Assembly (NCBI GenBank): GCA_009768935.1
Contig: WESA01000016.1
Location: 1 to 49,584 of the forward strand
Direction: 5' to 3'
Length of the DNA: 49,584 nt
From: Rectinema subterraneum
GTDB taxonomy: Bacteria > Spirochaetota > Spirochaetia > Treponematales > Rectinemataceae
Made by a program: the position numbers and the translations under genes. Each line of letters opens with the position of its first letter. Within the stretch, counting starts at the first letter, position 1. Positions 39,688 through 48,214 of this stretch are shown here, piece after piece. Below the pieces are notes generated by a model that made no database searches, had not been told where the DNA came from, and saw only the letters and a list, made by a program, of their open reading frames with translations.

Positions 39688-40632
39688 ATGTCTGATCAAA
39701 AAGAAATGCGTGCTGTATATGCCGAAACACTTATTTCCCTCGTCGAGGAGGGCAAAGATATTGTCGTACTGGAAGCTGACCTCATGCGAGCCACCGGAAC
39801 AACCGCCTTCGCAAAGAAATACCCCGATCGCGCCGTCAATGTCGGTGTCGCCGAGGCGAACCTCGTCGGCATAGCTTCAGGTCTCTCTGCCGCGGGAAAA
39901 GTCCCATTTGCCGCGACATTCGCGTGCTTCGCATCCCGCCGCGCATACGACCAGTTCTTTCTATCAGCCAATTATGCCCAGCTCAATGTAAAGCTCATTG
40001 GCACCGATCCGGGAGTAACCGCTGCCTTCAACGGCGGAACCCACATGCCATTCGAAGACCTCACCCTTATGCGCGTCATTCCGAGGCTCACTATCGCAGA
40101 GCCCTCCGACCCTATATCGCTCGCAGCGATCACACGCCTGGGCGCAAACCTCAAAGGCTCTTTCTACATGCGACTTCAACGGAAGCCTGCTCCCGTCATC
40201 TATCGCGAAAATGAATCGTTCTCAATCGGCAAGGCAAAAGTTCTGCGCGAAGGAGGCGATGTCACCCTGGTCGCATTAGGCACCGTCATGGTGAACGAAG
40301 CACTGAAAGCAGCCGACATGCTGGCCCAGGAAGGCATCAAAGCAACAATCATCGATGCCTTGTGGCTCTCGCCGCTCGATGAGGAGACAATTCTCGCCCA
40401 TTCAGGCTGTGGATGCATTGTCACCTGTGAAAATCACAGAGTGACGGGTGGGCTCGGTTCTGCAGTCGCGGAAGTTATCGCGGAAAAAGCCCCTGGTGTG
40501 CGGCTTGCGCGAATCGGTGTTGCCGCGGATTTATTCGGCGAGGTTGGAACCCTTGATTGGCTTGCAGAGCGATTTGCGCTCACCGCCCCGCATATCGCAG
40601 ACGCCGCGCGAACGCTCATCCAGCAAAAATGA
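39688..40632 (+). CDS. sqwH: Transketolase C-terminal subunit, probable sulfoglycolytic type
   Basis: A 314-residue partner with the pyrimidine-binding domain; the catalytic glutamate is in VGVAEANLVG (E56). THM and surrounding residues mark the donor site. Relative to common split transketolases, the stretch usually reading SHAG...EDG here reads TDPG...FNG, a change near the sugar-phosphate channel that could suit a sulfonated ketose. AAGGAG precedes ATG 39688. It is co-transcribed with the N-terminal subunit 41 bases upstream. Confidence 0.8.
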   Translation: MSDQKEMRAVYAETLISLVEEGKDIVVLEADLMRATGTTAFAKKYPDRAVNVGVAEANLVGIASGLSAAGKVPFAATFACFASRRAYDQFFLSANYAQLNVKLIGTDPGVTAAFNGGTHMPFEDLTLMRVIPRLTIAEPSDPISLAAITRLGANLKGSFYMRLQRKPAPVIYRENESFSIGKAKVLREGGDVTLVALGTVMVNEALKAADMLAQEGIKATIIDALWLSPLDEETILAHSGCGCIVTCENHRVTGGLGSAVAEVIAEKAPGVRLARIGVAADLFGEVGTLDWLAERFALTAPHIADAARTLIQQK

Positions 40633-40712
40633 GGCGAGCGGATATATGGCAAGGACGCCCCAAAAGATGAGCGCTCTTGTCCAAATTTCGTTTTTATAAG
40701 GAGAAATACCAA

Positions 40713-41201
40713 ATGCCGGAGAAAATTGTCATTGCGATCGCAAGCGACCTTTCGGGCTTTCCCCTCAAGCGCGAAATCGTAAAGCACCTGCGTGAAAACC
40801 ATCCAGAGCTCGAAGTGCTCGATTTCGGCATCGAGAGCGAAGATGCCCCCAAGCCCTACTACATCCAAGCACCGAAAGTCGCAAAGGCCATCCAGGACGG
40901 CCGCGCCCAGAAAGGCATCGCCATCTGCGGCACCGGCCAGGGCATGGCAATCGTCTGTAACAAGCACAAGGGCATCTACGCCTGTGTCGCAGATGACATC
41001 TTCTCTGGTGAGCGCGGCAGAATTATCAACAACGCCAACGTACTCACCATGGGCGGATGGATCACCGCTCCCTTCCTTGGCTGCCAGATTGTCGATGCAT
41101 GGCTGTCGGTCGCATTCACCCAGAAAATGGAATTCAAAAAAGATTTCCTTACCAACGCATTTAACAATGTCCAGAAAATCGAAGAGGAGAATTTCAAATG
41201 A
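40713..41201 (+). CDS. sqwI: RpiB/LacAB-family isomerase with altered active site, candidate sulfoerythrose isomerase
   Basis: A 162-residue protein with the RpiB fold. The thiol base region ICGTGQGM is intact (C72, T74). Other catalytic positions have changed compared with typical RpiB. The Asp-His of the N-terminal motif reads D12-L13, the ring-opening histidine before NNANV is Ile (I105), and the phosphate-binding arginines after VDAWL align with M139 and K143. Loss of phosphate and ring-opening residues fits an open-chain, non-phosphorylated substrate. 4-deoxy-4-sulfoerythrose cannot cyclise and carries no phosphate. The isomerase assignment is inference; the residue changes are directly visible. 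Confidence 0.75.
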   Translation: MPEKIVIAIASDLSGFPLKREIVKHLRENHPELEVLDFGIESEDAPKPYYIQAPKVAKAIQDGRAQKGIAICGTGQGMAIVCNKHKGIYACVADDIFSGERGRIINNANVLTMGGWITAPFLGCQIVDAWLSVAFTQKMEFKKDFLTNAFNNVQKIEEENFK

Positions 41202-42691
41202 ACGGGCAGAGCATATTATCAGAGCAGGCTTCATCAGAGCAGGCTTCAGCAGGGCAGACTTCATCGAGCGCGCCGAAAACCGACAGCGCCGACGGCCAGG
41301 CGTTTATCGCGGAGATAGTTGCCCGTGCCCGCGCAGCCCAGAAAATCGCCGCCACATGGAGCCAGGAGCGCGTCGATGAAGTATGCGTCGCCGTCGGCTG
41401 GTCCGTCTACAACGACGAAAATATCCGCAAACTCGCCGAACTCGCAGTCGCGGAAACCGGCATGGGCCGCGTCGAGGACAAAATCACCAAGCACAAGAAC
41501 AAAGTGATGGGGGTCTTGCGCGACATCCGGGGAGTGCGCACGGTCGGACTAATGGAAGAAGACCCTGCCCGCGGCCTCAGAAAATATGCCAAACCTGTCG
41601 GCGTCGTCGGGGCTTTGGCGCCGGTCACGAACCCGACTGCTACCCCCGCTTCCAATGGCCTTTCGATCCTCAAGGGCGCCAACGCCGTCATCTTCGCTCC
41701 ACATCCCAAGGCAAAAAAATCGACCACCCTCGCGTGCACCTTCATGCGCGAAGCCCTGCGCAAAGTCGGAGCTCCGGAGGACCTTGTCCAGGTCATAGAA
41801 GAGCCTTCCATAGAGCTCACCCAGGAGCTTATGCGCCAGGTGGACCTCATTGTGGCTACAGGCGGCAGCGCAATGGTCAAAGCAGCCTACTCTTCCGGAA
41901 AGCCTGCATATGGCGTAGGCCCCGGCAACGCTGTCCAGCTTCTGTGCGAGGACGCCGATCCTGAAGATGCTGCAAAAAAAATCGCCACATCCAAGAGCTT
42001 CGACAACGCGACCAGCTGTTCGAGCGAAAATTCCGCCGTTGTACACCGCGCAGTGTGGGACCGCTTCCTTGCCGGCCTCCAGAAAGAAGGCGGCTGGCTC
42101 TGCACCGCAGAACAGAAAAAAGCCCTGCGCCACTATCTTTGGGTTACCGGCAAGAACGGCCAGGAAAACCTCAACCCCGCCATCATCGCCCAGGATGCCG
42201 ACAAAATCGCCCGCGGCGCTGGCTTCGACGTGACCAAAGGGACCCGTTTCCTCATCGTCCAGGGCGAACAGCCGATCGAATCTGACCGCTTCTTCTGGGA
42301 AAAGATCTCGCCCGTGCTCACGGTACTCCCCTGCGATTCATTCGAAGAAGGCCTAAGGTTTGTCGAACGCATCACCGACCTGTGCGGTACCGGCCACTCG
42401 TCCGGTATTTTCACCTTCCGGGAAGACTATATAGACCGGATGGGCTTATACATGCGTTCGAGCCGCATCATGGTCCGCCAGCCCATGGTTTCCGGCAATG
42501 GTGGCACCTTTTTCAACGGCATGCCCAGCACGGTCACCCTCGGCTGCGGCACATGGGGCAACAACATCACTACCGAAAACATCCACTGGAAACATTTCAT
42601 CAACGTGACATGGCTTGCCATGCCGATAGAGCTGAACCGCCCGAAAGATGAGGATATTTTTGGTGACTATTGGAAACGCTTCGGAAAATAA
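41198..42691 (+). CDS. sqwD: CoA-acylating aldehyde dehydrogenase, probable sulfoacetaldehyde dehydrogenase
   Basis: A 497-residue acylating aldehyde dehydrogenase; the catalytic cysteine lies in NATSCSSENS (C274). The C-terminal string TLGCGTWGNNIT matches the SauS-like sulfoacetaldehyde dehydrogenases and is not typical of acetaldehyde or succinate semialdehyde enzymes. It would convert sulfoacetaldehyde, NAD(P)+ and CoA to sulfoacetyl-CoA. The first 30 residues hold a 5-residue repeat (SEQAS) encoded by a 15-base tandem repeat. Its ATG overlaps the isomerase stop. Glycolaldehyde is an alternative substrate. Confidence 0.82.
   Translation: MNGQSILSEQASSEQASAGQTSSSAPKTDSADGQAFIAEIVARARAAQKIAATWSQERVDEVCVAVGWSVYNDENIRKLAELAVAETGMGRVEDKITKHKNKVMGVLRDIRGVRTVGLMEEDPARGLRKYAKPVGVVGALAPVTNPTATPASNGLSILKGANAVIFAPHPKAKKSTTLACTFMREALRKVGAPEDLVQVIEEPSIELTQELMRQVDLIVATGGSAMVKAAYSSGKPAYGVGPGNAVQLLCEDADPEDAAKKIATSKSFDNATSCSSENSAVVHRAVWDRFLAGLQKEGGWLCTAEQKKALRHYLWVTGKNGQENLNPAIIAQDADKIARGAGFDVTKGTRFLIVQGEQPIESDRFFWEKISPVLTVLPCDSFEEGLRFVERITDLCGTGHSSGIFTFREDYIDRMGLYMRSSRIMVRQPMVSGNGGTFFNGMPSTVTLGCGTWGNNITTENIHWKHFINVTWLAMPIELNRPKDEDIFGDYWKRFGK
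41221..41265 (+). repeat. Three 15-base tandem repeats at the 5' end of the aldehyde dehydrogenase gene
   Basis: Three units of 15 bases, the first being AGAGCAGGCTTCATC, encode SEQAS, SEQAS and AGQTS. The third unit has diverged. Because the unit is a multiple of three, slippage would change only the length of the disordered N-terminus. Confidence 0.85.
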
Positions 42692-42757
42692 ACGAGCGGC
42701 CCGATCTGCCAGGCTGAAACCCATTCACCGACCGCTAAGTGGCCGCAAAGAGGTACC

Positions 42758-43936
42758 ATGAAACTGCACGAATACCAGGCAAAAGCTTTGTTCAGAGAGT
42801 TCGGTATCCCGGCCCCACAAGGGGAACTGGCTGATACTGTCGAAGCCGCCGTCAACTCCGCGGAACACCTAGGATGGCCTGCCGCTCTCAAGGCGCAGGT
42901 CCTTCGTGGCGGTCGCGGCAAGGCAGGCCTTGTCAAAATCGTGCAGACCCCCGAAGAAGCCTGCACCGCAGCCCAAGCCATTTTCGCTTCCGACTGGAAG
43001 GTGCGCAAAATCCTTGTTGAGCAAGCAATTGCCCATGAGCGCGAACTGTATGTGTCGTTCAGCGCGGATTCCCGAACCGGCGCGCATCTTTTGCTCGCGA
43101 GCGCCGAAGGCGGCGTCGAAATCGAAGACCTCGCCAGAACCGCACCCGAGAAAATCCTCAAAGAGCACATCGACAGCATCCGCGGCATACTGCCCTACCA
43201 GGCTCGCACCGCTGCCTATGACCTCGGCTTCGCACCTTCCCTGGCAAAGGGCTTCGCAAGCATCATCGAAAAACTGTATAGGCTCTATGTGCAAAAAGAT
43301 TGCGAGCTCGCCGAAATCAACCCGCTTTTCGTGACGCTCGAAGGTAACTTTATCGCTGCAGACGCTAAAATCTCGATCGACGACAATGCCCTTTTTCGAC
43401 ATCCCGAATTCGAGCAGGACCCCGCCGATTTCGATTCCGACATCGCCCGCGAAGCTGCTGCCGAAGGCATCCCCTACCTCCAGTTCGATGGCGACATCAG
43501 TCTCATGTGTGCAGGGGCTGGCCTCACCACCGCCGTCTACGACCTCGTCGTCGACTTCGGAGGCACCGTCGCGAACTACCTCGAATTTGGCGGCCCCAAC
43601 TACCGCAAATCCGTGCGCGCGATGAAACTGTGCATTAAGAACAACCCGAAAGTCATTCTCATCGTAACCTTCGGCACCATCGCCCGCGCTGACATCATGG
43701 CTGAAGGCATTGTCGAAGCGATACGCTGCCTTAGGCCCGATTGCCCAATCGTCACCTGCATCCGCGGCACCGGCGAGGACAAGGCACGCGAAACCCTTTT
43801 ATCAGCAGGACTCGAGCCACTCACCGACACCGAAGAAGCGGTCAAGAAAGCCGTAGAGCTCGCCCACATTGCCCGTTCCACTGCCACAGAGCGCCCCACA
43901 CCCGCTGCCGCCAGCAAGCAAGGAGGTCAGCCATGA
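42758..43936 (+). CDS. sqwK: Acyl-CoA synthetase (ADP/GDP-forming) beta subunit, SucC-like
   Basis: A 392-residue ATP-grasp subunit resembling succinyl-CoA synthetase beta. It starts MKLHEYQAKALFREFGIP, has the grasp-loop LRGGRGKAG, the metal-binding segment ELAEINPLFV, and a phospho-histidine-contact region with DGDISLMCAGAGL. Here it should pair with the next gene to convert sulfoacetyl-CoA, ADP and phosphate to sulfoacetate, CoA and ATP, the energy-yielding last step. No other citric acid cycle gene is near, which argues against a normal SucC role. Confidence 0.78.
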   Translation: MKLHEYQAKALFREFGIPAPQGELADTVEAAVNSAEHLGWPAALKAQVLRGGRGKAGLVKIVQTPEEACTAAQAIFASDWKVRKILVEQAIAHERELYVSFSADSRTGAHLLLASAEGGVEIEDLARTAPEKILKEHIDSIRGILPYQARTAAYDLGFAPSLAKGFASIIEKLYRLYVQKDCELAEINPLFVTLEGNFIAADAKISIDDNALFRHPEFEQDPADFDSDIAREAAAEGIPYLQFDGDISLMCAGAGLTTAVYDLVVDFGGTVANYLEFGGPNYRKSVRAMKLCIKNNPKVILIVTFGTIARADIMAEGIVEAIRCLRPDCPIVTCIRGTGEDKARETLLSAGLEPLTDTEEAVKKAVELAHIARSTATERPTPAAASKQGGQP

Positions 43937-44958
43937 GCATCCTCGTCGACCAAAGCACCCGCACCATCGTCATGGGCGCCACCGGCTCCGAAGGAACATT
44001 CTGGACTGAGCACATGGTCAACCTCGGCACACACATTATCGCGGCGGTTACCCCGGGCAAAGAAGGCGAGCATGTCGGTGATATCCCTGTCTATCATTCC
44101 GTACACCGCGCGCTCGATGCCAGCGCACTCGGATCCCGCAGCGCCGCTGGTGCCCCTGCAGACACCTATGCCCCCGCAGATGCCGCAATGCTCTTTGTCC
44201 CGCCGCACTTTACCAAAGACGCAGTCTTTGAATGCCTCGACGCCGGCATCAAACTTATCGTTATCGTCGCGGACGGCATACCCCTGCACGACGCCCTGCA
44301 AATACGCGCAGCCTCGCGAACAGAAGGCGCTCTCGTCGTCGGCGGCAACACCTCCGGAATCATCTCGCCCGGCAAAGCCATGCTTGGCATGTTTCCCTAC
44401 TGGATTGAGCGAGTCTACAAACCCGGACGCATCGGCGTGATGACCCGCTCCGGCAGCCTCACCAACGAAGTGACCGCCATGGTAGTGCGCGCAGGCTTTG
44501 GCGTGTCGACCCTTGTCGGCGTTGGCGGCGACCCCGTGCCCGGCACTCGCTTCGCCGAGATCCTCGCACGATTCCAGGAGGACAGCGAGACCGACGCCGT
44601 CGTCATGATCGGCGAGCTGGGCGGCACCATGGAAGAAGAAGCGGCTGAAATGATTGCCTCGGGTGCATTTTCGAAGCCCCTCATCGCATTCATAGGCGGA
44701 CGCCACGCCCCGAAAGACAAGCGCATGGGGCACGCCGGCGCGATTATCTCTGGCGGAAAAGGCAGCGCCCTCGACAAAATGCGCGCTCTCGAGGAAGCAG
44801 GCGCCCTGACCGCTGAACGCGCTTCACAGGTGGGGATACTCCTTGCAGAAACCCTCAAATCCCGCGGCCAGGCTGTTACCTCAGCAAAAAGCGCCCGCTC
44901 TCCCCTCAGCGCCGACTCAGCCCCCGGCGCCAGCACCCGAGGTAGCCACAATGAATAA
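43933..44958 (+). CDS. sqwL: Acyl-CoA synthetase (ADP/GDP-forming) alpha subunit, SucD-like
   Basis: A 341-residue CoA-binding subunit. The phospho-carrier histidine is in RMGHAGAIISGGKGSA (H267); GGNTSGIISP binds CoA. Compared with SucD, an Ala-rich insert at about residues 60-85 and a ~20-residue Ser/Ala-rich tail are extra. AGGAGG precedes the ATG, which overlaps the SucC-like stop (ATGA), so the two subunits are made in equal amounts. Presumed function: release of sulfoacetate with ATP formation. Confidence 0.78.
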   Translation: MSILVDQSTRTIVMGATGSEGTFWTEHMVNLGTHIIAAVTPGKEGEHVGDIPVYHSVHRALDASALGSRSAAGAPADTYAPADAAMLFVPPHFTKDAVFECLDAGIKLIVIVADGIPLHDALQIRAASRTEGALVVGGNTSGIISPGKAMLGMFPYWIERVYKPGRIGVMTRSGSLTNEVTAMVVRAGFGVSTLVGVGGDPVPGTRFAEILARFQEDSETDAVVMIGELGGTMEEEAAEMIASGAFSKPLIAFIGGRHAPKDKRMGHAGAIISGGKGSALDKMRALEEAGALTAERASQVGILLAETLKSRGQAVTSAKSARSPLSADSAPGASTRGSHNE

Positions 44959-46402
44959 GAATTCTGCCGCCCGCAAACTCGCCGCCATCGGCATCGCAGC
45001 CATCCTCTTTGCCGTGCTCGCATTTCTTCCCCTACCTGATTCTGTCCGCCGCGCAGGCGATGCCCTCCTCGATCCAAAAGGCCAGCGCGCCATCGCAGTC
45101 CTTGCAGGCGCACTTGTCATATGGGTGCTCGAAGCGCTCCCATTCCATATCACGGGACTCCTTGCCATGGTCATGCTCGCCCTAGTCGGCGCTGGCGACT
45201 TTGCCACAATCGTAAAAAGCGGCTTTGGCGACGATGTCGTGCTCTTTTTTATCGGCGTCTTAGCCCTCGCCGCGGCCATCGTGCGCTCGGGCCTCGGAAA
45301 GCGAGTTTCCCTTCTTGTGCTCTCGATTACCGGCAACTCGACCCGTCGCATTATTTTCGGTTTTCTTGCAGCAGGAGCCTTCCTTTCGATGTGGGTAACC
45401 GCCATTGCCTCCAGTGCCATTATCATGCCCCTAGCACTCGCAATCCTCACCGAAGAAGGCGCAAAACCAGGCGAAAGCCGCTTCGGACGCGCCCTCATGC
45501 TCGCTGTCGCCTGGGGAGCCCTCATCGGCGCAGTCGGCACACCCGCAGGATCAGGCTCCAACCCCCTCGTCGTCAAATTCATGGGCAGCCTCGCCCATGT
45601 CGATATTTCTTTTGTTCGCTGGATGACAATCGGATTGCCTATTGTCGCGCTTCTTCTGCCATCCGCATGGGGCGTCCTCGTTCTCTTTTCGCCTCCTGAA
45701 ATGACCCACCTGCAGAAAAGCCGCGACGATATCAAACACGAATTTTCGAACCAAAGCCGCATGAGCCATGACGAAAAAGCCACCCTCATTGTCTTTGCGA
45801 TCACTGTACTCATTTGGGTTGCTTCGCCCCTGTTTCAAAGCTTCTGGCACATCAAAATCCCGATATCGATGGGCGCAGTCGCCGCCGTTGTCCTCCTCTT
45901 CGTGCCAGGCATGACTTCATTCAAATGGAAGGACCTCCAGAAAGAGATCGACTGGTCCGGCATAATCCTCATTGCTGCAGGTATTAGCCTCGGCATGACC
46001 CTATACCAGACAGGCGCAGCAGCCTGGCTCTCCGTCGTACTCCTTGGAGGCATCGGCAACCTTCCGCTCTTTGTCAGGCTCGTACTCATCGTGCTCGCCG
46101 TCCTTACCGTGAAAATCGCCTTCTCCTCCAACACCCTCACCGGGACCATCATCGTACCCCTCGTCCTTGCGCTTGGACCCCTCCTCGGCACAGGAGCCGC
46201 AGGCCTTGCCCTCGCTGCGGGCTTTACCGCAAACCTCGCCATCATCCTTGTCACAACCTCGCCCGTCAACATCATCCCCTACACAACAGGCTATTTCAGC
46301 ATAAAAGACATGGCTATTGCGGGCCTCATCCTCACCCCCCTCGCCGCCCTCATCATTGCTCTCGTCTTCAGCATCCTGGGACCGGCGATGGGAATCCTGT
46401 AA
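44951..46402 (+). CDS. DASS/SLC13-family anion transporter
   Basis: A 483-residue membrane protein with 11-12 helices and the divalent-anion symporter landmarks: two Asn/Ser/Thr-rich re-entrant hairpins, AVGTPAGSGSNP in the first half and AFSSNTLTGT in the second. These carriers move dicarboxylates, sulfate or small sulfonates with sodium. As the last gene of the sulfonate operon it is a good candidate for sulfoacetate release or for sulfonate uptake; direction is not visible. Its ATG lies inside the end of the preceding gene, with GAGG upstream. Confidence 0.82.
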   Translation: MNKNSAARKLAAIGIAAILFAVLAFLPLPDSVRRAGDALLDPKGQRAIAVLAGALVIWVLEALPFHITGLLAMVMLALVGAGDFATIVKSGFGDDVVLFFIGVLALAAAIVRSGLGKRVSLLVLSITGNSTRRIIFGFLAAGAFLSMWVTAIASSAIIMPLALAILTEEGAKPGESRFGRALMLAVAWGALIGAVGTPAGSGSNPLVVKFMGSLAHVDISFVRWMTIGLPIVALLLPSAWGVLVLFSPPEMTHLQKSRDDIKHEFSNQSRMSHDEKATLIVFAITVLIWVASPLFQSFWHIKIPISMGAVAAVVLLFVPGMTSFKWKDLQKEIDWSGIILIAAGISLGMTLYQTGAAAWLSVVLLGGIGNLPLFVRLVLIVLAVLTVKIAFSSNTLTGTIIVPLVLALGPLLGTGAAGLALAAGFTANLAIILVTTSPVNIIPYTTGYFSIKDMAIAGLILTPLAALIIALVFSILGPAMGIL

Positions 46403-46612
46403 ACCGGCAATTGTGCAAAGCCGGAGCCGCTTCACTTTGCCTCTAATTCTTTTTCCAAAATAAGATTGACCACCTCCTCAGACCGATTTACAATGCTTTT
46501 CAGAAGAATGTGATAAAATGCGATTTGCTGAAATGTGAACCTGTTTCGGCGGCCACTTTCACCATCGCTGTCAGAGAAGAGATTAGAATGGCGCAGAACA
46601 CGCGAGCCCTGC

Positions 46613-47977
46613 TCACAGATTCTCCAGAGGACTGCGCACGCCCCTCTTGTTCCGCATTGCGACATGCGTATATATCATCGTCGTCTGCACATTCGAATGT
46701 CCAAGCAATTCCTGAATCGTGCGAATATCGTACCCATCCTCGATAAGGTTCGTCGCAAAGCTGTGGCGCAGCGTATGTGCGGAAGCCAGCTTCTGAATCC
46801 CCGCAGCCTGGATTGCCAGCCGAATCTTCTTCTGGATCACCGATGGATGCACATGCCAAAACGCAATCTCCCCCGTCCGCACATTTGCGCACGGGCTTTT
46901 TGCCGGGAAAAGCCAGAACCAGCTCCACTCCTTCGAAAGCCCCGGATATTTCCGGTCGAGCGCTTCCGGTAGAAAAATTCCCGGCAAATCCCGCCTTCGC
47001 ATTTCTTCCCAAAGCGCACGCAATTCTCGCAGATGCTCATGCAGGACTCTTTTAAGCACGCCAGGAAGCATCGTCAGCCTGTCCTTGCCTCCCTTGCCCG
47101 CGCGCACCTCGATCGTCTCATTCTCGAAATTGATATCCTTCACCCTGAGCGACAAACACTCTTCCAGCCTGAGCCCGCACCCATACATAAGCGACGCCAT
47201 GAGCCGATACGGCTGCCTCAATTGCGCAAGCAACGCAGAAACCTCCTCGCGACTCAGCACCATAGGAAGCCGCTTTCGCTTCTTCGCCCTGAGCACACTC
47301 GACAAGCCCTCAATTTCGATATGCAAAACCATCCTGAAAAGAACGAGCAGCGCATTCAGAGCCTGCTCCTGCATACTCGCGCTCACCCGCACATCAACCG
47401 CCAGATAACTCAAATACGCCCGCAGATGATCCGCAGTAATTTTCGGAGCACCATCTACAAAATTTGCCAGGCGCCTTACCCTTATAAAATCGAGAAATCG
47501 CCTTGTCCATCCCAAATATGTTTTTTCAGTCCTGAGCGATCGATGCTTCAAGCGAATGAGCTCCCGCACCTGCTTCATGGCTCTCGACGCAAACTCCTGC
47601 CATTCGCGATCTTTGGATTCGCCTGGATTTTCCTCAGAGGATGCTGAGATTGAACATGTTTTTGACCTCGAGCCGGTCGCATCTTCTCCTGACTGAGTTG
47701 ATCGAGCCAGCGGTCGTTCACCCAACTCAAAATCGATAAAAGCAATAAACAATTGAACAGACCGAAGCGCCAAATTGACAATATTTGCAGGCTTTCTTCT
47801 GGACAGCGCCTCTGAAAAGCCGGCAATCGCCTTCTCGCGATTCTCGCTCCAGTCCGGATAGAAGCGCAGGAATTTTTCAACCCAGATACAGGCCCATTCC
47901 GTGCCTTTGGCACTGAAATTGCATTTAGCCATGAGATAATTCATGAATGCGGCTTTATCGAATATTATAGATCCCAT
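46613..47977 (-). CDS. intI: Integron integrase, IntI type, with N-terminal extension
   Basis: A 454-residue tyrosine recombinase. The catalytic set is complete: R270 in GCGLRLEECLSLR, H401 and R404 in HTLRHSFATN, H427 in LLGHSN, and nucleophile Y436 in MIYTHV. The segment between FPAKSP and ASAHTLRHSF is the extra region specific to integron integrases, and the tail GVRSPLENL is likewise diagnostic. Usual IntI proteins have ~320-340 residues; here about 140 precede the first core helices (RSLRTEKTYLGWTRRF). The first 85 look like a second core-binding-type helical domain. ATG 47977 has GGGAGGGG in front. It faces away from the cassettes, the standard integron arrangement. Confidence 0.93.
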   Translation of the reverse strand: MGSIIFDKAAFMNYLMAKCNFSAKGTEWACIWVEKFLRFYPDWSENREKAIAGFSEALSRRKPANIVNLALRSVQLFIAFIDFELGERPLARSTQSGEDATGSRSKTCSISASSEENPGESKDREWQEFASRAMKQVRELIRLKHRSLRTEKTYLGWTRRFLDFIRVRRLANFVDGAPKITADHLRAYLSYLAVDVRVSASMQEQALNALLVLFRMVLHIEIEGLSSVLRAKKRKRLPMVLSREEVSALLAQLRQPYRLMASLMYGCGLRLEECLSLRVKDINFENETIEVRAGKGGKDRLTMLPGVLKRVLHEHLRELRALWEEMRRRDLPGIFLPEALDRKYPGLSKEWSWFWLFPAKSPCANVRTGEIAFWHVHPSVIQKKIRLAIQAAGIQKLASAHTLRHSFATNLIEDGYDIRTIQELLGHSNVQTTMIYTHVAMRNKRGVRSPLENL

Positions 47978-48205
47978 AATGAAGCCCCTCCCAGGAAAAG
48001 AACAGGAACAGAGGCTAGCCCGCACCCCTGCCAAAGGCGCTAGCCGAGCCGTGCTTACATCACTCCTATATAACAATTCGCAAAAAAGCTTATCGCCGCT
48101 TCAAAACCGCATAACATTTTTTATAGAATCCTTACATCGCCGATATCTTTCGCCCAGCAGATATTTCTTTTCTTATCTCGTTTTCTGATGTAGAATATGT
48201 TAGGC
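47978..48205. other. attI-side region and first cassette junction of the integron
   Basis: This 228-base stretch lies between the integrase start and the AT-rich cassette and ends in GTTAGGC (48199-48205), the exact recombination core G^TTRRRY. The attI site and integrase promoter should lie here, together with any Pc promoter firing into the cassettes. I can identify only the core; no LexA box or confident -35/-10 pair is visible. Confidence 0.65.
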
Positions 48206-48214
48206 AGGTTATAA

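Noticed and set aside
46432..46665. A 77-codon minus-strand frame after the DASS gene ending VVNLILEKELEAK
   Set aside because: It overlaps the end of the integrase gene, has no ribosome site at its first start and matches no recognised family. At most its last 35 codons could be a gene remnant; the 46403-46612 gap otherwise shows nothing I can name.
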